Below, one piece after another: positions 44,263-54,054 of a DNA stretch of 64,000 nucleotides. Made by a program: the position numbers and the translations under genes. The stretch lies in contig JAZQDU010000016.1 in assembly GCA_045546915.1 (NCBI GenBank), positions 28,687 to 92,686 on the forward strand. Direction: 5' to 3'. The notes under the pieces are model-generated. The model was not told the origin of the DNA and did no database searches. It was given only the letters and a program-made list of their open reading frames with translations. The number at the start of each line of letters is the position of its first letter. The stretch's first letter is position 1. Origin of the DNA: UMGS172 sp045546915. GTDB taxonomy: Bacteria > Bacillota > Clostridia > Oscillospirales > Acutalibacteraceae.

Positions 44263-46227
44263 TTATTTTTTTAATTCCTTTTTATACTCGTCAATAGCAA
44301 TTTTAAGTCTATCTATTGCCTCGTCAAAATCACAGTCTTTAAGTTGGCAAGCAGCCATGGTTCTGTGTCCACCACCACCAAGTTTTTCCATAATAACCTG
44401 AACGTTCATTCCACCAAACGAACGGGCTGAAATATTAATCTCTTTTCCTATTTTATAAAGCACAAACGAACCTAAAACACCGCTTATTCCAAGCAATTCA
44501 TCAGCCGCCTGAGCCGATGCAAGCCTGGTATCAGGTTCATTTGACTCGGTTACTGCCACAGCGCAGTCGCCACCTAAAAGCATTGCGGATGCTACAATTT
44601 CAGCACGAAGTTTATATGCCTCCATTGAGCCCGAGAACAACTTTTTAACCGTAACGGGGTCGGCACCGCGATTACGCAAAAATGCCGATGCCTCAAAGGT
44701 ACGAACGCCGGTATTAAGTACAAAATTACGGCTGTCAAGCATAATACCCGAAAGCAAAGCCTCAGCCTCTAACTGACCGACACTCTTAGGACACATATAC
44801 TGCAAAACTTCAGCAACCATTTCACAAGCCGATGAAACAGCCGTTTCGTGGTAAAAAATAACGGCATCATTAATAAAATCGACTGCCTTGCGATGATGGT
44901 CGATTACAACCTTATTTTGACAACTATCGTACACTTCAGGTGAATCCAGGAACGAAGAACGGTGAACGTCAGTAATAATAAGCAATGTTTGTTTATCAAT
45001 TATCTCCATTGCCTCGCTGCCGCTTATAACATTATGGGTAGATTCAAGCACCTCGGCACGTTTTAATAGCGGTGCCGCCATAGTCTTGCTTTTATCCATA
45101 ACAATATACGCATTACGGCCTAATGTAGTAACGGCAGATGCCAATGCTAAACAAGAACCGAAACTGTCAAGGTCGGCAAAACGGTGACCCATAAGTATAA
45201 CGTTACTGCTTGTCATAATCAGGTCTTTAAGTGTATTCGCAATAATTCTTGCTCTTACCTTATTATGCTTTTCAATTGCACCCGCAACACCGCCGTAGAA
45301 CTTATACTCGTTATCGGCTGTTTTTACAACCGCCTGGTCTCCGCCGCGTCCTAAAGCCATATCGAGTGCCTGATTTGCAAGTTCCTCACACTCAGAAAAC
45401 TTCTCGGCACCTTTACCGACACCTATTGAAAGTGATGCAGTACCGTCGCCAAATTTAAGTTCACGAACATTCTCAAGTACAGTAAAACCTTCTTTACTGA
45501 TTTTTGAAAAATATCTTTCTTCCATAACAATAAGGTACCTGTCACCCGATAATTTACGGCAAATACCCGAAATGCGTGAGCACCATGTTTCAATTTCTCG
45601 TTGAACCTCACCGCGGAAAGATGCTTTTTCGCTATCCCTCGCGTTTTTAGTGATTTCGTCAAGATTATCAATAGCAACCACGGCTACAACAGGTCTTGAA
45701 CGCTCATATTTAACAGCTATTTCGTTTAACTCGGTAATATCAAAAAGATAATAAATCCTAAGGTCAGAACCGTCGGAATGTACGCATGAAAGATAGACCG
45801 AGTACACCTTGTTATTAAATTTCAGTTCGGCATTACCCATGCTGTTAACGTCAAACAGAAAATCTCCGCCAAAAACGGTCTCAAGATGCTTACCAACCAT
45901 CATGGCAGCCTCACTGATACTGTTTTCAAAACTGGGGTTATACCAAACAACCTCACCATACTCTGTAGTGATAAGTACAGGCACTCTTAGCTCGCTCAAA
46001 GCCCTTGATTGAGCGGTAGAAATGCCCTTTGAAACACCCGAAATGATTTTCCCGATGTTTGTATGAAGTCCAAACAGTGAAACCACCGCAACAATAAACC
46101 CGACAACAGCCATAATCACAGAAACGGTTGCCACATAATCGGGAGCAATATAAGCCGTGAACACATCAACTGCAAGCATAAGCACAAATATCAAAAATAT
46201 TCTGCCTATTCCCCATACCTTTTTCAT
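44263..46227 (-). CDS. gdpP: Cyclic di-AMP phosphodiesterase GdpP
   Basis: Hydrolyses cyclic di-AMP at the membrane. Two N-terminal membrane helices (about 9-50), a PAS-like domain, a degenerate GGDEF domain near 190-300, then DHH/DHHA1 phosphodiesterase with RFADLDSFGSCLAL, VVIDHHRKAVDF and the C-terminal GGGGHRTMAA. 654 residues, full length. Balances CdaA (11.0-11.9 kb). Confidence 0.96.
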   Translation of the reverse strand: MKKVWGIGRIFLIFVLMLAVDVFTAYIAPDYVATVSVIMAVVGFIVAVVSLFGLHTNIGKIISGVSKGISTAQSRALSELRVPVLITTEYGEVVWYNPSFENSISEAAMMVGKHLETVFGGDFLFDVNSMGNAELKFNNKVYSVYLSCVHSDGSDLRIYYLFDITELNEIAVKYERSRPVVAVVAIDNLDEITKNARDSEKASFRGEVQREIETWCSRISGICRKLSGDRYLIVMEERYFSKISKEGFTVLENVRELKFGDGTASLSIGVGKGAEKFSECEELANQALDMALGRGGDQAVVKTADNEYKFYGGVAGAIEKHNKVRARIIANTLKDLIMTSSNVILMGHRFADLDSFGSCLALASAVTTLGRNAYIVMDKSKTMAAPLLKRAEVLESTHNVISGSEAMEIIDKQTLLIITDVHRSSFLDSPEVYDSCQNKVVIDHHRKAVDFINDAVIFYHETAVSSACEMVAEVLQYMCPKSVGQLEAEALLSGIMLDSRNFVLNTGVRTFEASAFLRNRGADPVTVKKLFSGSMEAYKLRAEIVASAMLLGGDCAVAVTESNEPDTRLASAQAADELLGISGVLGSFVLYKIGKEINISARSFGGMNVQVIMEKLGGGGHRTMAACQLKDCDFDEAIDRLKIAIDEYKKELKK

Positions 46228-46248
46228 TTGCAGTCGACCTCCTTAATT

Positions 46249-48141
46249 TTAAATTTCAAGTATAATTGGCAGTATCATAGGACTGCGTCCTGTCTGTTCA
46301 TAAAGATGACGAGCCAAACCGTCACGCAATCTCGCCTTTACTGCGTTCCAATCACGCAAATTTGAAACATAACACTTTTCAAGAATATCGCAGGCTATTT
46401 CACGTGCATCATCAAACATTTTTTCTGATTCTTTAACATAAACAAATCCGCGCGAAATAAGTTCGGGGCCTGATAATACCTCTCTTGTTACCGAATCGAC
46501 CGAAAGTGCAACAACTATAATACCGTCTTCGGCTAAATGTTTACGGTCTCTCAAAACAACGTTACCTACGTCACCAACGCCAAATCCGTCAACCATAATT
46601 CCGCCGGCGGGTACACTTTCGACCACCTTCATTGACTGTGGCGTAAGTTCTATAACCTTACCGATTGATGAAATAAGAATATTTTTTTCAGGCACACCAA
46701 CCGCCAAAGCAAGATTGGCATGCTTTACAAGGTGCTTTTGTTCGCCATGAACGGGAATGAAAAATTTGGGCTTAACGAGGTCGAGCATTATTTTAAGTTC
46801 TTCCTGACAAGCATGGCCTGACACGTGAACATCGTACATTTTTTCATAAACAACCTCTGCACCGAGTTTCAACAGTTCGTTTATTACTTTTGTGACAAGT
46901 TTTTCATTGCCGGGAATAGGTGTTGCAGAAATGATAATCATATCTCCTGCACCAATTTCGACTTTCCTGTGGTCACCAAACGCCATACGGCGAAGTGCCG
47001 ACATAGGCTCACCCTGACTGCCGGTGGTTATTATAACAAGTTGGTCAGGTGTATAACGGTTAATTATATCAATATCAATCAAAATACCTTCAGGTACCGT
47101 TAAATAGCCGAGTTCACTGGCAACTTGTACGACATTAAGCATACTTCTGCCCGAAACAGCAACCTTTCTTCCACAACGTGCTGCTTCATAAATAATCTGT
47201 TGCAAGCGATGAATGTTAGAGGAAAATGTTGCGACAATAATACGCTTTTTCTCAGCCTTTTTGAAAAGGTTAAAGAACGATTCACCCACAATTCTTTCAG
47301 ACTGGGTAAAACCTACACGTTCAGCGTTGGTCGAATCCGAAAGCAAAGCCAAAACACCTTTTTTGCCAAGTTCAGCAAAACGTGCAAGGTCAATAACCTC
47401 ACCGTCAATAGGTGTGGTATCTATTTTAAAGTCACCGGTTTGAACTATTATACCCGACGGAGTTGTCACAGCAACCGCTACCGCATCGGGAATAGAATGA
47501 TTAACGTGAATAAACTCAACCTTAAAACAACCAAGAGTGATAACATCACCCGGTTTTACAACGTTTAATTTTGCCGAATCGAGCAAATGATGTTCTTTGA
47601 GTTTTCCCTCTATCAAACCTAATGTAAGTGCAGTACCGTATATGGGAACATTGAATTCCTTAAGCAAATACGGAATCGCCCCTATATGGTCTTCATGACC
47701 GTGGGTGACAACAAGACCTTTTATTTTGTCGGCATTTTTAACGACATATGTGAAATCAGGAATAACTATATCAATACCCGGCATTTCCTCATCGGGGAAG
47801 GTCATTCCGCAATCAACCAAAAACATATCATTTCCACACTCATACAGTGTGATGTTTTTACCGATTTCACCAAGACCGCCTAACGGTGTAATTCTGACAG
47901 GCAACGATGGTACCGTTGGTTTTTTGGTACTTCTTTTACGCTCGTAATTATGCTTTTCGTTTGATTTTTTGACATTTGACTGCTGAGTGTTCTTTTTGGA
48001 AGCAGTCGATTTAATATCATTTTTCTTGCCGGATTCCTTACCCTTATTGGCCGATTGCTTATAGGCACCTTTACGGGTTTTATTTTTTCCTGTTTCTTTC
48101 TTGTCCGTTGATACAAAGTTAGTGGACGTATTTTTTGGCAT
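46249..48141 (-). CDS. rnj: Ribonuclease J with basic N-terminal extension
   Basis: Metallo-beta-lactamase-fold endo/5' exoribonuclease of mRNA turnover and rRNA maturation. Zinc motif THGHEDHIGAIPYLL near 144-158 and the beta-CASP motifs are intact, with a C-terminal domain. 630 residues, about 70 longer than Bacillus RNase J1, because of a Lys/Asn/Ser-rich tail in front of the catalytic domain (about residues 1-75), a low-complexity extension seen in several Clostridia. The start is ATG 48141. Confidence 0.95.
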   Translation of the reverse strand: MPKNTSTNFVSTDKKETGKNKTRKGAYKQSANKGKESGKKNDIKSTASKKNTQQSNVKKSNEKHNYERKRSTKKPTVPSLPVRITPLGGLGEIGKNITLYECGNDMFLVDCGMTFPDEEMPGIDIVIPDFTYVVKNADKIKGLVVTHGHEDHIGAIPYLLKEFNVPIYGTALTLGLIEGKLKEHHLLDSAKLNVVKPGDVITLGCFKVEFIHVNHSIPDAVAVAVTTPSGIIVQTGDFKIDTTPIDGEVIDLARFAELGKKGVLALLSDSTNAERVGFTQSERIVGESFFNLFKKAEKKRIIVATFSSNIHRLQQIIYEAARCGRKVAVSGRSMLNVVQVASELGYLTVPEGILIDIDIINRYTPDQLVIITTGSQGEPMSALRRMAFGDHRKVEIGAGDMIIISATPIPGNEKLVTKVINELLKLGAEVVYEKMYDVHVSGHACQEELKIMLDLVKPKFFIPVHGEQKHLVKHANLALAVGVPEKNILISSIGKVIELTPQSMKVVESVPAGGIMVDGFGVGDVGNVVLRDRKHLAEDGIIVVALSVDSVTREVLSGPELISRGFVYVKESEKMFDDAREIACDILEKCYVSNLRDWNAVKARLRDGLARHLYEQTGRSPMILPIILEI

Positions 48142-48247
48142 TAAATAGTTCTCCTTCTCTTCCTTTAAAGGAAGTTTAAAAAATTATGTATTCGAATAAA
48201 AGATAATATATCTCCAATTTACATATATGCGTATTTATACAGATTAT

Positions 48248-48276
48248 ATTTTACAGCAAACCGACCGTTATGTCAA
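48248..48276 (-). promoter_or_regulatory. Sigma-A promoter of the rnj operon
   Basis: TTGACA and TAAAAT with exactly 17 bases between, roughly 100 bases upstream of the rnj start on the minus strand, in the gap before gap's terminator. The rest of the 285-base gap shows nothing else. Confidence 0.7.
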
Positions 48277-48365
48277 GTAATGGAAAAGCGGTTTTCTTTA
48301 TTTAGCGGTTTTAAAAAACGGCAGTACATTATTATTGATAAATAAACTAATATTTAAACAAACAA

Positions 48366-48403
48366 AAACCCCTTGACCTACTAAAAGTAAGTCAAGAGGT
48401 TTT
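48366..48403 (-). terminator. Intrinsic terminator of gap
   Basis: AAACCCCTTGAC pairs with GTCAAGAGGTTT (one mismatch) around a 13-base loop and is followed by T5 on the minus strand. Confidence 0.85.
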
Positions 48404-48427
48404 GAAAACTTTTATAGAAACCTTAAA

Positions 48428-49459
48428 TTAGATTTCTGCGAAGTATTTGATGGTGCGAACCATCTGGCTGGTGTAGGAGTTCTCGTTATCGTACCAAGAA
48501 ACAACCTGTACCTGATAGGTATCGTCGTCAATCTTAGCAACCATGGTCTGAGTAGCATCGAACAAAGAACCGTAGGTCATGCCGATGATGTCAGAAGAAA
48601 CGATGTCCTCAGTGTTGTAGCCGAAGGAAGCAGAAGAAGCAGCCTTCATAGCAGCGTTGATGCCGTCAACGGTAACATCCTTACCCTTAACAACAGCAAC
48701 AAGAATAGTAGTAGAACCGGTGCAGGTAGGAACACGCTGAGCAGAGCCGATGAGCTTGCCATTGAGTTCGGGAATAACAAGGCCGATAGCCTTTGCAGCG
48801 CCGGTAGAGTTAGGAACGATGTTCTGTGCGCCGGCACGTGCACGGCGGAGGTCACCCTTTGTGTGAGGACCGTCAAGAATCATCTGGTCACCGGTGTAAG
48901 CATGAACAGTGGTCATGATACCGCTCTGAATGGGAGCATAATCGTTAAGAGCCTTTGCCATAGGAGCAAGGCAGTTAGTGGTGCAAGATGCAGCCGAAAT
49001 GATGTTATCGTTAGCAGTAAGAGTGTTCTCGTTTACGCTGAAAACGATGGTAGGAAGGTCTTTACCTGCGGGAGCAGAAATAACAACCTTTTTAGCACCT
49101 GCGTCAATGTGAGCCTGACTCTTCTCTTTAGAGCAGTAGAAACCGGTGCACTCGAGAACTACGTCTACGCCGATTTCGCCCCAAGGAAGATCCTTAGCAT
49201 CTTTCTCAGCATAGATTTTGAGGGTTTTGCCGTCTACAGTGATGGTGCCTGCTTCGTCGTCAGCAGAAACAGTGTGAAGGTTCTGACCTACTGCGCCGCA
49301 GTAACCGCCCTGTGCGGTATCGTATTTGAGAAGGTGAGCAAGCATGGAGGGCTTGGTAAGGTCGTTAATAGCAACAACCTCGTAACCTTCTGCGCCAAAC
49401 ATCTGGCGGAATGCGAGACGACCGATACGGCCGAATCCGTTAATAGCAACTTTAACCAT
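48428..49459 (-). CDS. gap: Glyceraldehyde-3-phosphate dehydrogenase
   Basis: Glycolytic NAD-dependent enzyme. N-terminal NAD loop VAINGFGRIGRLAFRQ, catalytic cysteine in ISAASCTTNCLAPMAK near 155, and VSWYDNENSYTSQMVR at the end. 343 residues. Its codon use is visibly different from the neighbours (rich in C/G third bases such as AAG and ATC), typical of very highly expressed genes. AGGAGG precedes ATG 49459, and a promoter is visible upstream. Confidence 0.98.
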   Translation of the reverse strand: MVKVAINGFGRIGRLAFRQMFGAEGYEVVAINDLTKPSMLAHLLKYDTAQGGYCGAVGQNLHTVSADDEAGTITVDGKTLKIYAEKDAKDLPWGEIGVDVVLECTGFYCSKEKSQAHIDAGAKKVVISAPAGKDLPTIVFSVNENTLTANDNIISAASCTTNCLAPMAKALNDYAPIQSGIMTTVHAYTGDQMILDGPHTKGDLRRARAGAQNIVPNSTGAAKAIGLVIPELNGKLIGSAQRVPTCTGSTTILVAVVKGKDVTVDGINAAMKAASSASFGYNTEDIVSSDIIGMTYGSLFDATQTMVAKIDDDTYQVQVVSWYDNENSYTSQMVRTIKYFAEI

Positions 49460-49491
49460 TGGAATTACCTCCTAAAATAATTTGCATTAGT

Positions 49492-49520
49492 ATTTTATAC
49501 TAACTTGTCCAAATTTTCAA
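49492..49520 (-). promoter_or_regulatory. Promoter of gap
   Basis: TTGAAA and TAAAAT with 17 bases between, 33 bases upstream of the gap start on the minus strand. Confidence 0.6.
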
Positions 49521-49565
49521 GTCCTTTGTAGAATTTTTAACGAATTTTTTGAAAAATTTTATAAA

Positions 49566-49600
49566 ACAACAAAACACCGTGCAGTTAAGCACGGTGTTTT
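49566..49600 (-). terminator. Intrinsic terminator of the PurF-like gene
   Basis: Twelve-base perfect arms AAAACACCGTGC and GCACGGTGTTTT with a 6-base loop; near-symmetric, could stop transcription both ways. Confidence 0.88.
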
Positions 49601-49635
49601 AGATGTTTTGACAACTACTCTTTATAAAATTTAAT

Positions 49636-51042
49636 TTATTCCTTACCGTTCCAACAGTAGGTACAAAGAGATTCTGCAGGAAGTCCGACTGCCTCGATAA
49701 TATCGTCTACTCTTGGATATCTAAGCGTTGTGAAATGCAACTGTTCGCAAATTCTATCAACCATTGCTTGATATTTCTCGGTTTCAGGGTTTGAATATTC
49801 AGCCAAAATTTCTGCTGAAGGTTCCCCACCCTCAAGTTCATTAATAACCTGACGGGCTATAAGGTCCATCTCGGAGGTAGAACGCGAGAAATTAAGATAC
49901 TTACAACTAAACATAGTCGGCGGTGAAGCCAAACGTATATGTACCTCTTTTGCACCGCTTTCGTACAAAAATTCAACCGTTTCACGCATTTGTGTACCGC
50001 GAACTATCGAATCATCAATCAGCAAAAGGCTTTTTCCGTCAATCAAATCGTGAACAGGCAAAAGTTTCATTTTGGCAATAAGGTTACGCTTATTTTGTGT
50101 TGGCGGCATAAACGAGCGTGGCCAGGTCGGTGTATACTTAATAAACGGGCGTGAATATTTAATACCCGAAGCATTTGCATAACCAATAGCGTGTGCTATA
50201 CCTGAATCGGGCACACCAGCAACCGAGTCCGGCTTTACAGTGTCGCGTTTTGCAAGCAGTTCGCCACAGTGGTTACGCACCGCCTCTACACTCTTACCCT
50301 CATAAGAAGAACTGGGATAACCGTAATAAATCCACAAAAAAGCGCAGATTTTCATATCGGTACCGGGGGCTGACAACGTTTTAACACCCTCAGATTCCAT
50401 TACAACAATTTCACCGGGACCTAATTCTCTTAAAGGACGATAACCCAAATTAAGAAAAGAGAAACTTTCAAAGCAAGCGCAGTATCCGTCCTCTTTTTCA
50501 CCAATTACGATAGGCGTTCTGCCAAGTTTATCGCGTGCTGCATAAATACCCTTTGGTGTTAATATAAGCATGCTGATAGAGCCATTAATAATTTCTTGAG
50601 CATACTTTATACCCTCAATGAAATTATCCTTTTGGTTAATCAACGCTGCAACAAGTTCAGTAGCATTGATTTCACCGTTACTCATTTCAAAGAAATGAGC
50701 CTTTTCAGAAATTGCATTTTTAATAATTTCTTCAGAATTGTTAATTCTGCCAACCGTAGTAATGGCAAAAGTACCGTGATGCGAGCGAACAAGAATGGGC
50801 TGAGCCTCATAATCAGAAATGCATCCAATACCCATATTACCTTTCATCGCTGAAAAATCCGAAAGAAACTTTGTCCTGAAAGGCGCATTTTCAATGTTAT
50901 GTATGCTTCTATCAAAGCCATTTTCTTTTCCGTATACTGCTAAACCTGCTCTTCTCGTTCCAAGATGTGAATGATAGTCAGTACCGAAAAACAAGTCAAA
51001 AACACAATCATTTTTTGAAACAACACCAAAAAATCCGCCCAT
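49636..51042 (-). CDS. PurF-like phosphoribosyltransferase lacking the glutaminase cysteine
   Basis: 468 residues, aligned by eye to amidophosphoribosyltransferase (PurF). The phosphoribosyltransferase half is conserved: VPDSG near 278, YTPTWPRSFMPPTQ and the PRPP loop LLLIDDSIVRGTQ (339-351). The four [4Fe-4S] ligands of the Bacillus-type enzyme also appear kept: Cys233, Cys380, Cys460 and Cys463. But the N-terminal nucleophile Cys (CGVFG in PurF) is Gly (MGGFFGVVS), and the oxyanion-hole NGN is VGR (near 97-99). So it should be unable to use glutamine. It could use free ammonia, or have another partner or role. No purine genes flank it apart from guaB 3 kb away. Confidence 0.85.
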   Translation of the reverse strand: MGGFFGVVSKNDCVFDLFFGTDYHSHLGTRRAGLAVYGKENGFDRSIHNIENAPFRTKFLSDFSAMKGNMGIGCISDYEAQPILVRSHHGTFAITTVGRINNSEEIIKNAISEKAHFFEMSNGEINATELVAALINQKDNFIEGIKYAQEIINGSISMLILTPKGIYAARDKLGRTPIVIGEKEDGYCACFESFSFLNLGYRPLRELGPGEIVVMESEGVKTLSAPGTDMKICAFLWIYYGYPSSSYEGKSVEAVRNHCGELLAKRDTVKPDSVAGVPDSGIAHAIGYANASGIKYSRPFIKYTPTWPRSFMPPTQNKRNLIAKMKLLPVHDLIDGKSLLLIDDSIVRGTQMRETVEFLYESGAKEVHIRLASPPTMFSCKYLNFSRSTSEMDLIARQVINELEGGEPSAEILAEYSNPETEKYQAMVDRICEQLHFTTLRYPRVDDIIEAVGLPAESLCTYCWNGKE

Positions 51043-51131
51043 ATTTGTACCTCGCTAAAAAGAATGTAGAAATTATATCACAAATATTTTTAAATTTAAA
51101 GTATAAAGTTGCCGAAAAACATATATTTTTT

Positions 51132-52718
51132 TCAAATTTTATATTTATCAACAACACGCTCGGCAATTTTTAACCCGTCAACTGCAGCCGAGGTAATTCC
51201 ACCTGCATAACCTGCTCCCTCACCGCAAGGATAAAGACCCTCGACCGACGAATAACCCGTTTTACTGTCACGCAAAATTCTTACAGGTGACGAACTTCTG
51301 GTTTCGGGGACAGTAAGTATCGCTTTTTTATCAGCAAAACCTTTTAACTTACTATCAAGCAAACCAATACCCTCTTTTAAGGAATCAACTACAAACTGCG
51401 GTAAAACATCGGAAATTTTACCAAATGTAACACCGGGTTTTGCAGTTGGTAAAACATCACTCGGTGCCTTAGTTGATTGATTATTTAAAAAGTCACCCAC
51501 AGTCTGACTTATTGGCAACCCACAACCTACCTTATATGCTTTCTGTTCTATTTCGCGTTGGAAATACATTCCGTCAAGCACATCATCCTTATAATAATCT
51601 TCAATGTTAACGCTTACAAGCACTGCTGAATTTGCATTTTGACCGTCACGGGCTGAGTTGCTCATTCCGTTGGTTACAACACCATGGGCTTCGCTGGAAG
51701 CATTGACCACCTCACCGCCCGGGCACATACAAAAAGTAAAAACTCCCCTAGCGTCATTTAGATGAACCGCTAATCGGTAATCAGCAGCACCCAACGCAGG
51801 ATGATTTGCAAAACTTCCGTATTGTGCAAAGTTTATGTCAGATTGCTTATGTTCAATCCTTGCACCAACGGCAAAAGGTTTCGGTTCCATTTGCACCTTG
51901 TTCTTTAACATTTCGAAGGTGTCCCTTGCCGAATGGCCAATACAGAGAATAATATCATCCGAATTAATGGTATATTCACCTTCAGGCGACGAAACAACCG
52001 CACCAACAATCTTATTTTGATTTACAATTATATCATTAAGTTTATGACAAAACCTAACCTCGCCACCGAGAGAAATTATCTCTTTTCGCAACGAAGTGAC
52101 AACATTTATCAAAACATCAGTTCCTACATGCGGTTTGGCATCGTATAAAATATGGTCACCTGCTCCGTGCTCTGCCAACACCTTAAGCACAGTTTCTATG
52201 CGAAAATCTTTAGTACCGGTATTGAGTTTTCCATCAGAAAAAGTACCTGCACCGCCTTCGCCAAACTGAATATTGGAATTTTCATTTAAACGGTTGGTTT
52301 TGAAAAATTGTTCAACATCTTCAAGTCTTGTTACAGCATCACAACCGCGCTCAATAACGATAGGCTTAAGACCTGCACGAGCAAGATAAAGCGCAGCAAA
52401 CATTCCTGCAGGGCCAAATCCTACAACCAATGGCCTTTTAGGTGAATGGACATTCTTTGGGAAATTATATTCGGTTTCCTTATAACTCTCAGCCGAATAC
52501 TTTTTTAATTTTTTTACAAGACTTTGTTCTCCAGAAGCGGAAAAAACAAATGCACAATTAAAATGAACATTGTTTTTATCCCTTGCATCGACCGACTTTT
52601 TACGAAGATTTACTTGTTTTACTATATCTTGATTAATATTCAAGGTAGAACAAAGCAGGCTTTTTAAATTTGAAAAATCGGCAGATAACGGCAGTTTTAC
52701 GTTCCTTACAATTAGCAT
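51132..52718 (-). CDS. FAD-dependent protein with N-terminal accessory domain
   Basis: 528 residues. Residues about 1-85 are a small alpha/beta domain typical of this family; the FAD loop LVVGFGPAGMFAALYLARAG starts near 97 (key GFGPAGM), followed by NIQFGEGGAGTFSDGKLN and a C-terminal GLYPCGEGAGYAGGITSAAVDG. Family commonly annotated as FAD-dependent dehydrogenase; substrate unknown. It shares the FSDGK signature with the plus-strand gene at 18434-19804. Three bases separate it from the next FAD gene upstream. Confidence 0.85.
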   Translation of the reverse strand: MLIVRNVKLPLSADFSNLKSLLCSTLNINQDIVKQVNLRKKSVDARDKNNVHFNCAFVFSASGEQSLVKKLKKYSAESYKETEYNFPKNVHSPKRPLVVGFGPAGMFAALYLARAGLKPIVIERGCDAVTRLEDVEQFFKTNRLNENSNIQFGEGGAGTFSDGKLNTGTKDFRIETVLKVLAEHGAGDHILYDAKPHVGTDVLINVVTSLRKEIISLGGEVRFCHKLNDIIVNQNKIVGAVVSSPEGEYTINSDDIILCIGHSARDTFEMLKNKVQMEPKPFAVGARIEHKQSDINFAQYGSFANHPALGAADYRLAVHLNDARGVFTFCMCPGGEVVNASSEAHGVVTNGMSNSARDGQNANSAVLVSVNIEDYYKDDVLDGMYFQREIEQKAYKVGCGLPISQTVGDFLNNQSTKAPSDVLPTAKPGVTFGKISDVLPQFVVDSLKEGIGLLDSKLKGFADKKAILTVPETRSSSPVRILRDSKTGYSSVEGLYPCGEGAGYAGGITSAAVDGLKIAERVVDKYKI

Positions 52719-52721
52719 AAA

Positions 52722-53942
52722 TTATCCTTTTATAGTTTTAAAATACTCACAAATTCCATCAGCGGCTTTATTGGCAGAACTCCAAGCAAATGCCAAATTA
52801 AAACCACCGCAGTCACCGTCCACGTTAAGCACCTCACCTACTGCGAACAGACCCTTGACTTTTTTAGACATCAAATTCCCGAAAAACTGTGAAGTTGAGG
52901 CGCCGCCTGCTGTAACCTGTGCATTAGCAAATCCTGTGTTACCTGTAACTTTGAACGACCAACTCTTTAATGTGTGAGCAAGTTTTACAACATCCTGCTC
53001 ACTGATATCAGACAAAAGAGCACTTTGATTTATTTTACAATATTTCGTTACCGCCTGACCTAATTTTTTATTTATAAAACCTGCAAACAGTTCGGTAACA
53101 ATACGGTTTTTAAATGTGTTCTTTCTGAAAAGAATCTCATTACATACCTCTTCTTCGGTCATATCTGGAATAAGGTCGAGAGTTATGACGGCATTTGGGT
53201 AGTTTGAAAGGCGTGACACCTGTAAAACAGCCGGTCCTGAAAGACCATACTCACAAAACAGCACTTCGCCAAAAGCACTGTTTTCACCATTATCACAGCA
53301 AATATTGACTTTTGCATCAACCTTAATTCCTTTTAATTGACGCACCATTTCTGTTTCGGTTTTAACCTGAACAATACTTGGGAAACAAGGCTCGATTTTG
53401 TGACCAAAGCCCTTTAAAATCGCATATCCGTCCGAAGTGGCAATTTTACCGCCTGCACAACCGCCTGTTGCCACAACAACCGCATCAAATTTATGCTTTT
53501 CACCGTTTACTAATACTAAAAAGTTTTCTTGTTGTTTGCTTACCGACTGTACTTTAGATTCGGTTAAGATTTCAACACCCAAGTCAGCACACGAAAACCG
53601 TAGAGCATCGGTAACCGATGCCGCCTGCAAAGACTTAGGATAAACCCTATTATCCTCAGGTGCAACAAACAAAACACCAAGCGAATTAAAAAACTTCTCC
53701 TGCTTTATATAATCAAACTCGTCTATTATACTCATGGCAAAATCGCTATCGCCATGATATCTGTCTTTATTTAAATTGAAATTAGTGATATTGCATCTGC
53801 CGTTGCCGGTTGTAGCAAGTTTCTTACCAACCCTGTCCAACGCTTCAAACACCGTGACGCTATATTGCGATGCCCTTCGTTTAAGCATTACCGCCAAAGC
53901 AAGACCTGCCGCACCGCCACCGATTATTGCGATTTTTTTCAT
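52722..53942 (-). CDS. HI0933-family NAD(P)/FAD-dependent oxidoreductase
   Basis: 406-residue flavoprotein of the HI0933/YhiN family (BaiN-like). N-terminal IIGGGAAGLALAVMLKRRA, the family-specific KLATTGNGRCNITN near 40-53, and VVVATGG. C-terminal GEVLNVDGDCGGFNLAFAWSSA closes the FAD site. Role unclear; family members include a bile acid reductase candidate. Forms a two-gene unit with the FAD protein downstream. Confidence 0.88.
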   Translation of the reverse strand: MKKIAIIGGGAAGLALAVMLKRRASQYSVTVFEALDRVGKKLATTGNGRCNITNFNLNKDRYHGDSDFAMSIIDEFDYIKQEKFFNSLGVLFVAPEDNRVYPKSLQAASVTDALRFSCADLGVEILTESKVQSVSKQQENFLVLVNGEKHKFDAVVVATGGCAGGKIATSDGYAILKGFGHKIEPCFPSIVQVKTETEMVRQLKGIKVDAKVNICCDNGENSAFGEVLFCEYGLSGPAVLQVSRLSNYPNAVITLDLIPDMTEEEVCNEILFRKNTFKNRIVTELFAGFINKKLGQAVTKYCKINQSALLSDISEQDVVKLAHTLKSWSFKVTGNTGFANAQVTAGGASTSQFFGNLMSKKVKGLFAVGEVLNVDGDCGGFNLAFAWSSANKAADGICEYFKTIKG

Positions 53943-54018
53943 AAAATCTTTCCCTTAAAAACATTATTAATTAAATAAAGTATAACACTATAAGAACACT
54001 TCGTCAACCAAAACAAAG

Positions 54019-54044
54019 ACAGCCGTCTGTTGTAGCAGACGGCT
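54019..54044 (-). terminator. Intrinsic terminator of guaB
   Basis: CAGCCGTCTG and CAGACGGCTG with a 6-base loop just after the guaB stop; only a modest T run follows on the minus strand. Confidence 0.7.
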
Positions 54045-54054
54045 GAAAACAACT

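Noticed and set aside
49636..51042. Plain call as amidophosphoribosyltransferase (purF)
   Set aside because: The N-terminal nucleophile Cys is missing, so the standard reaction cannot be assumed.
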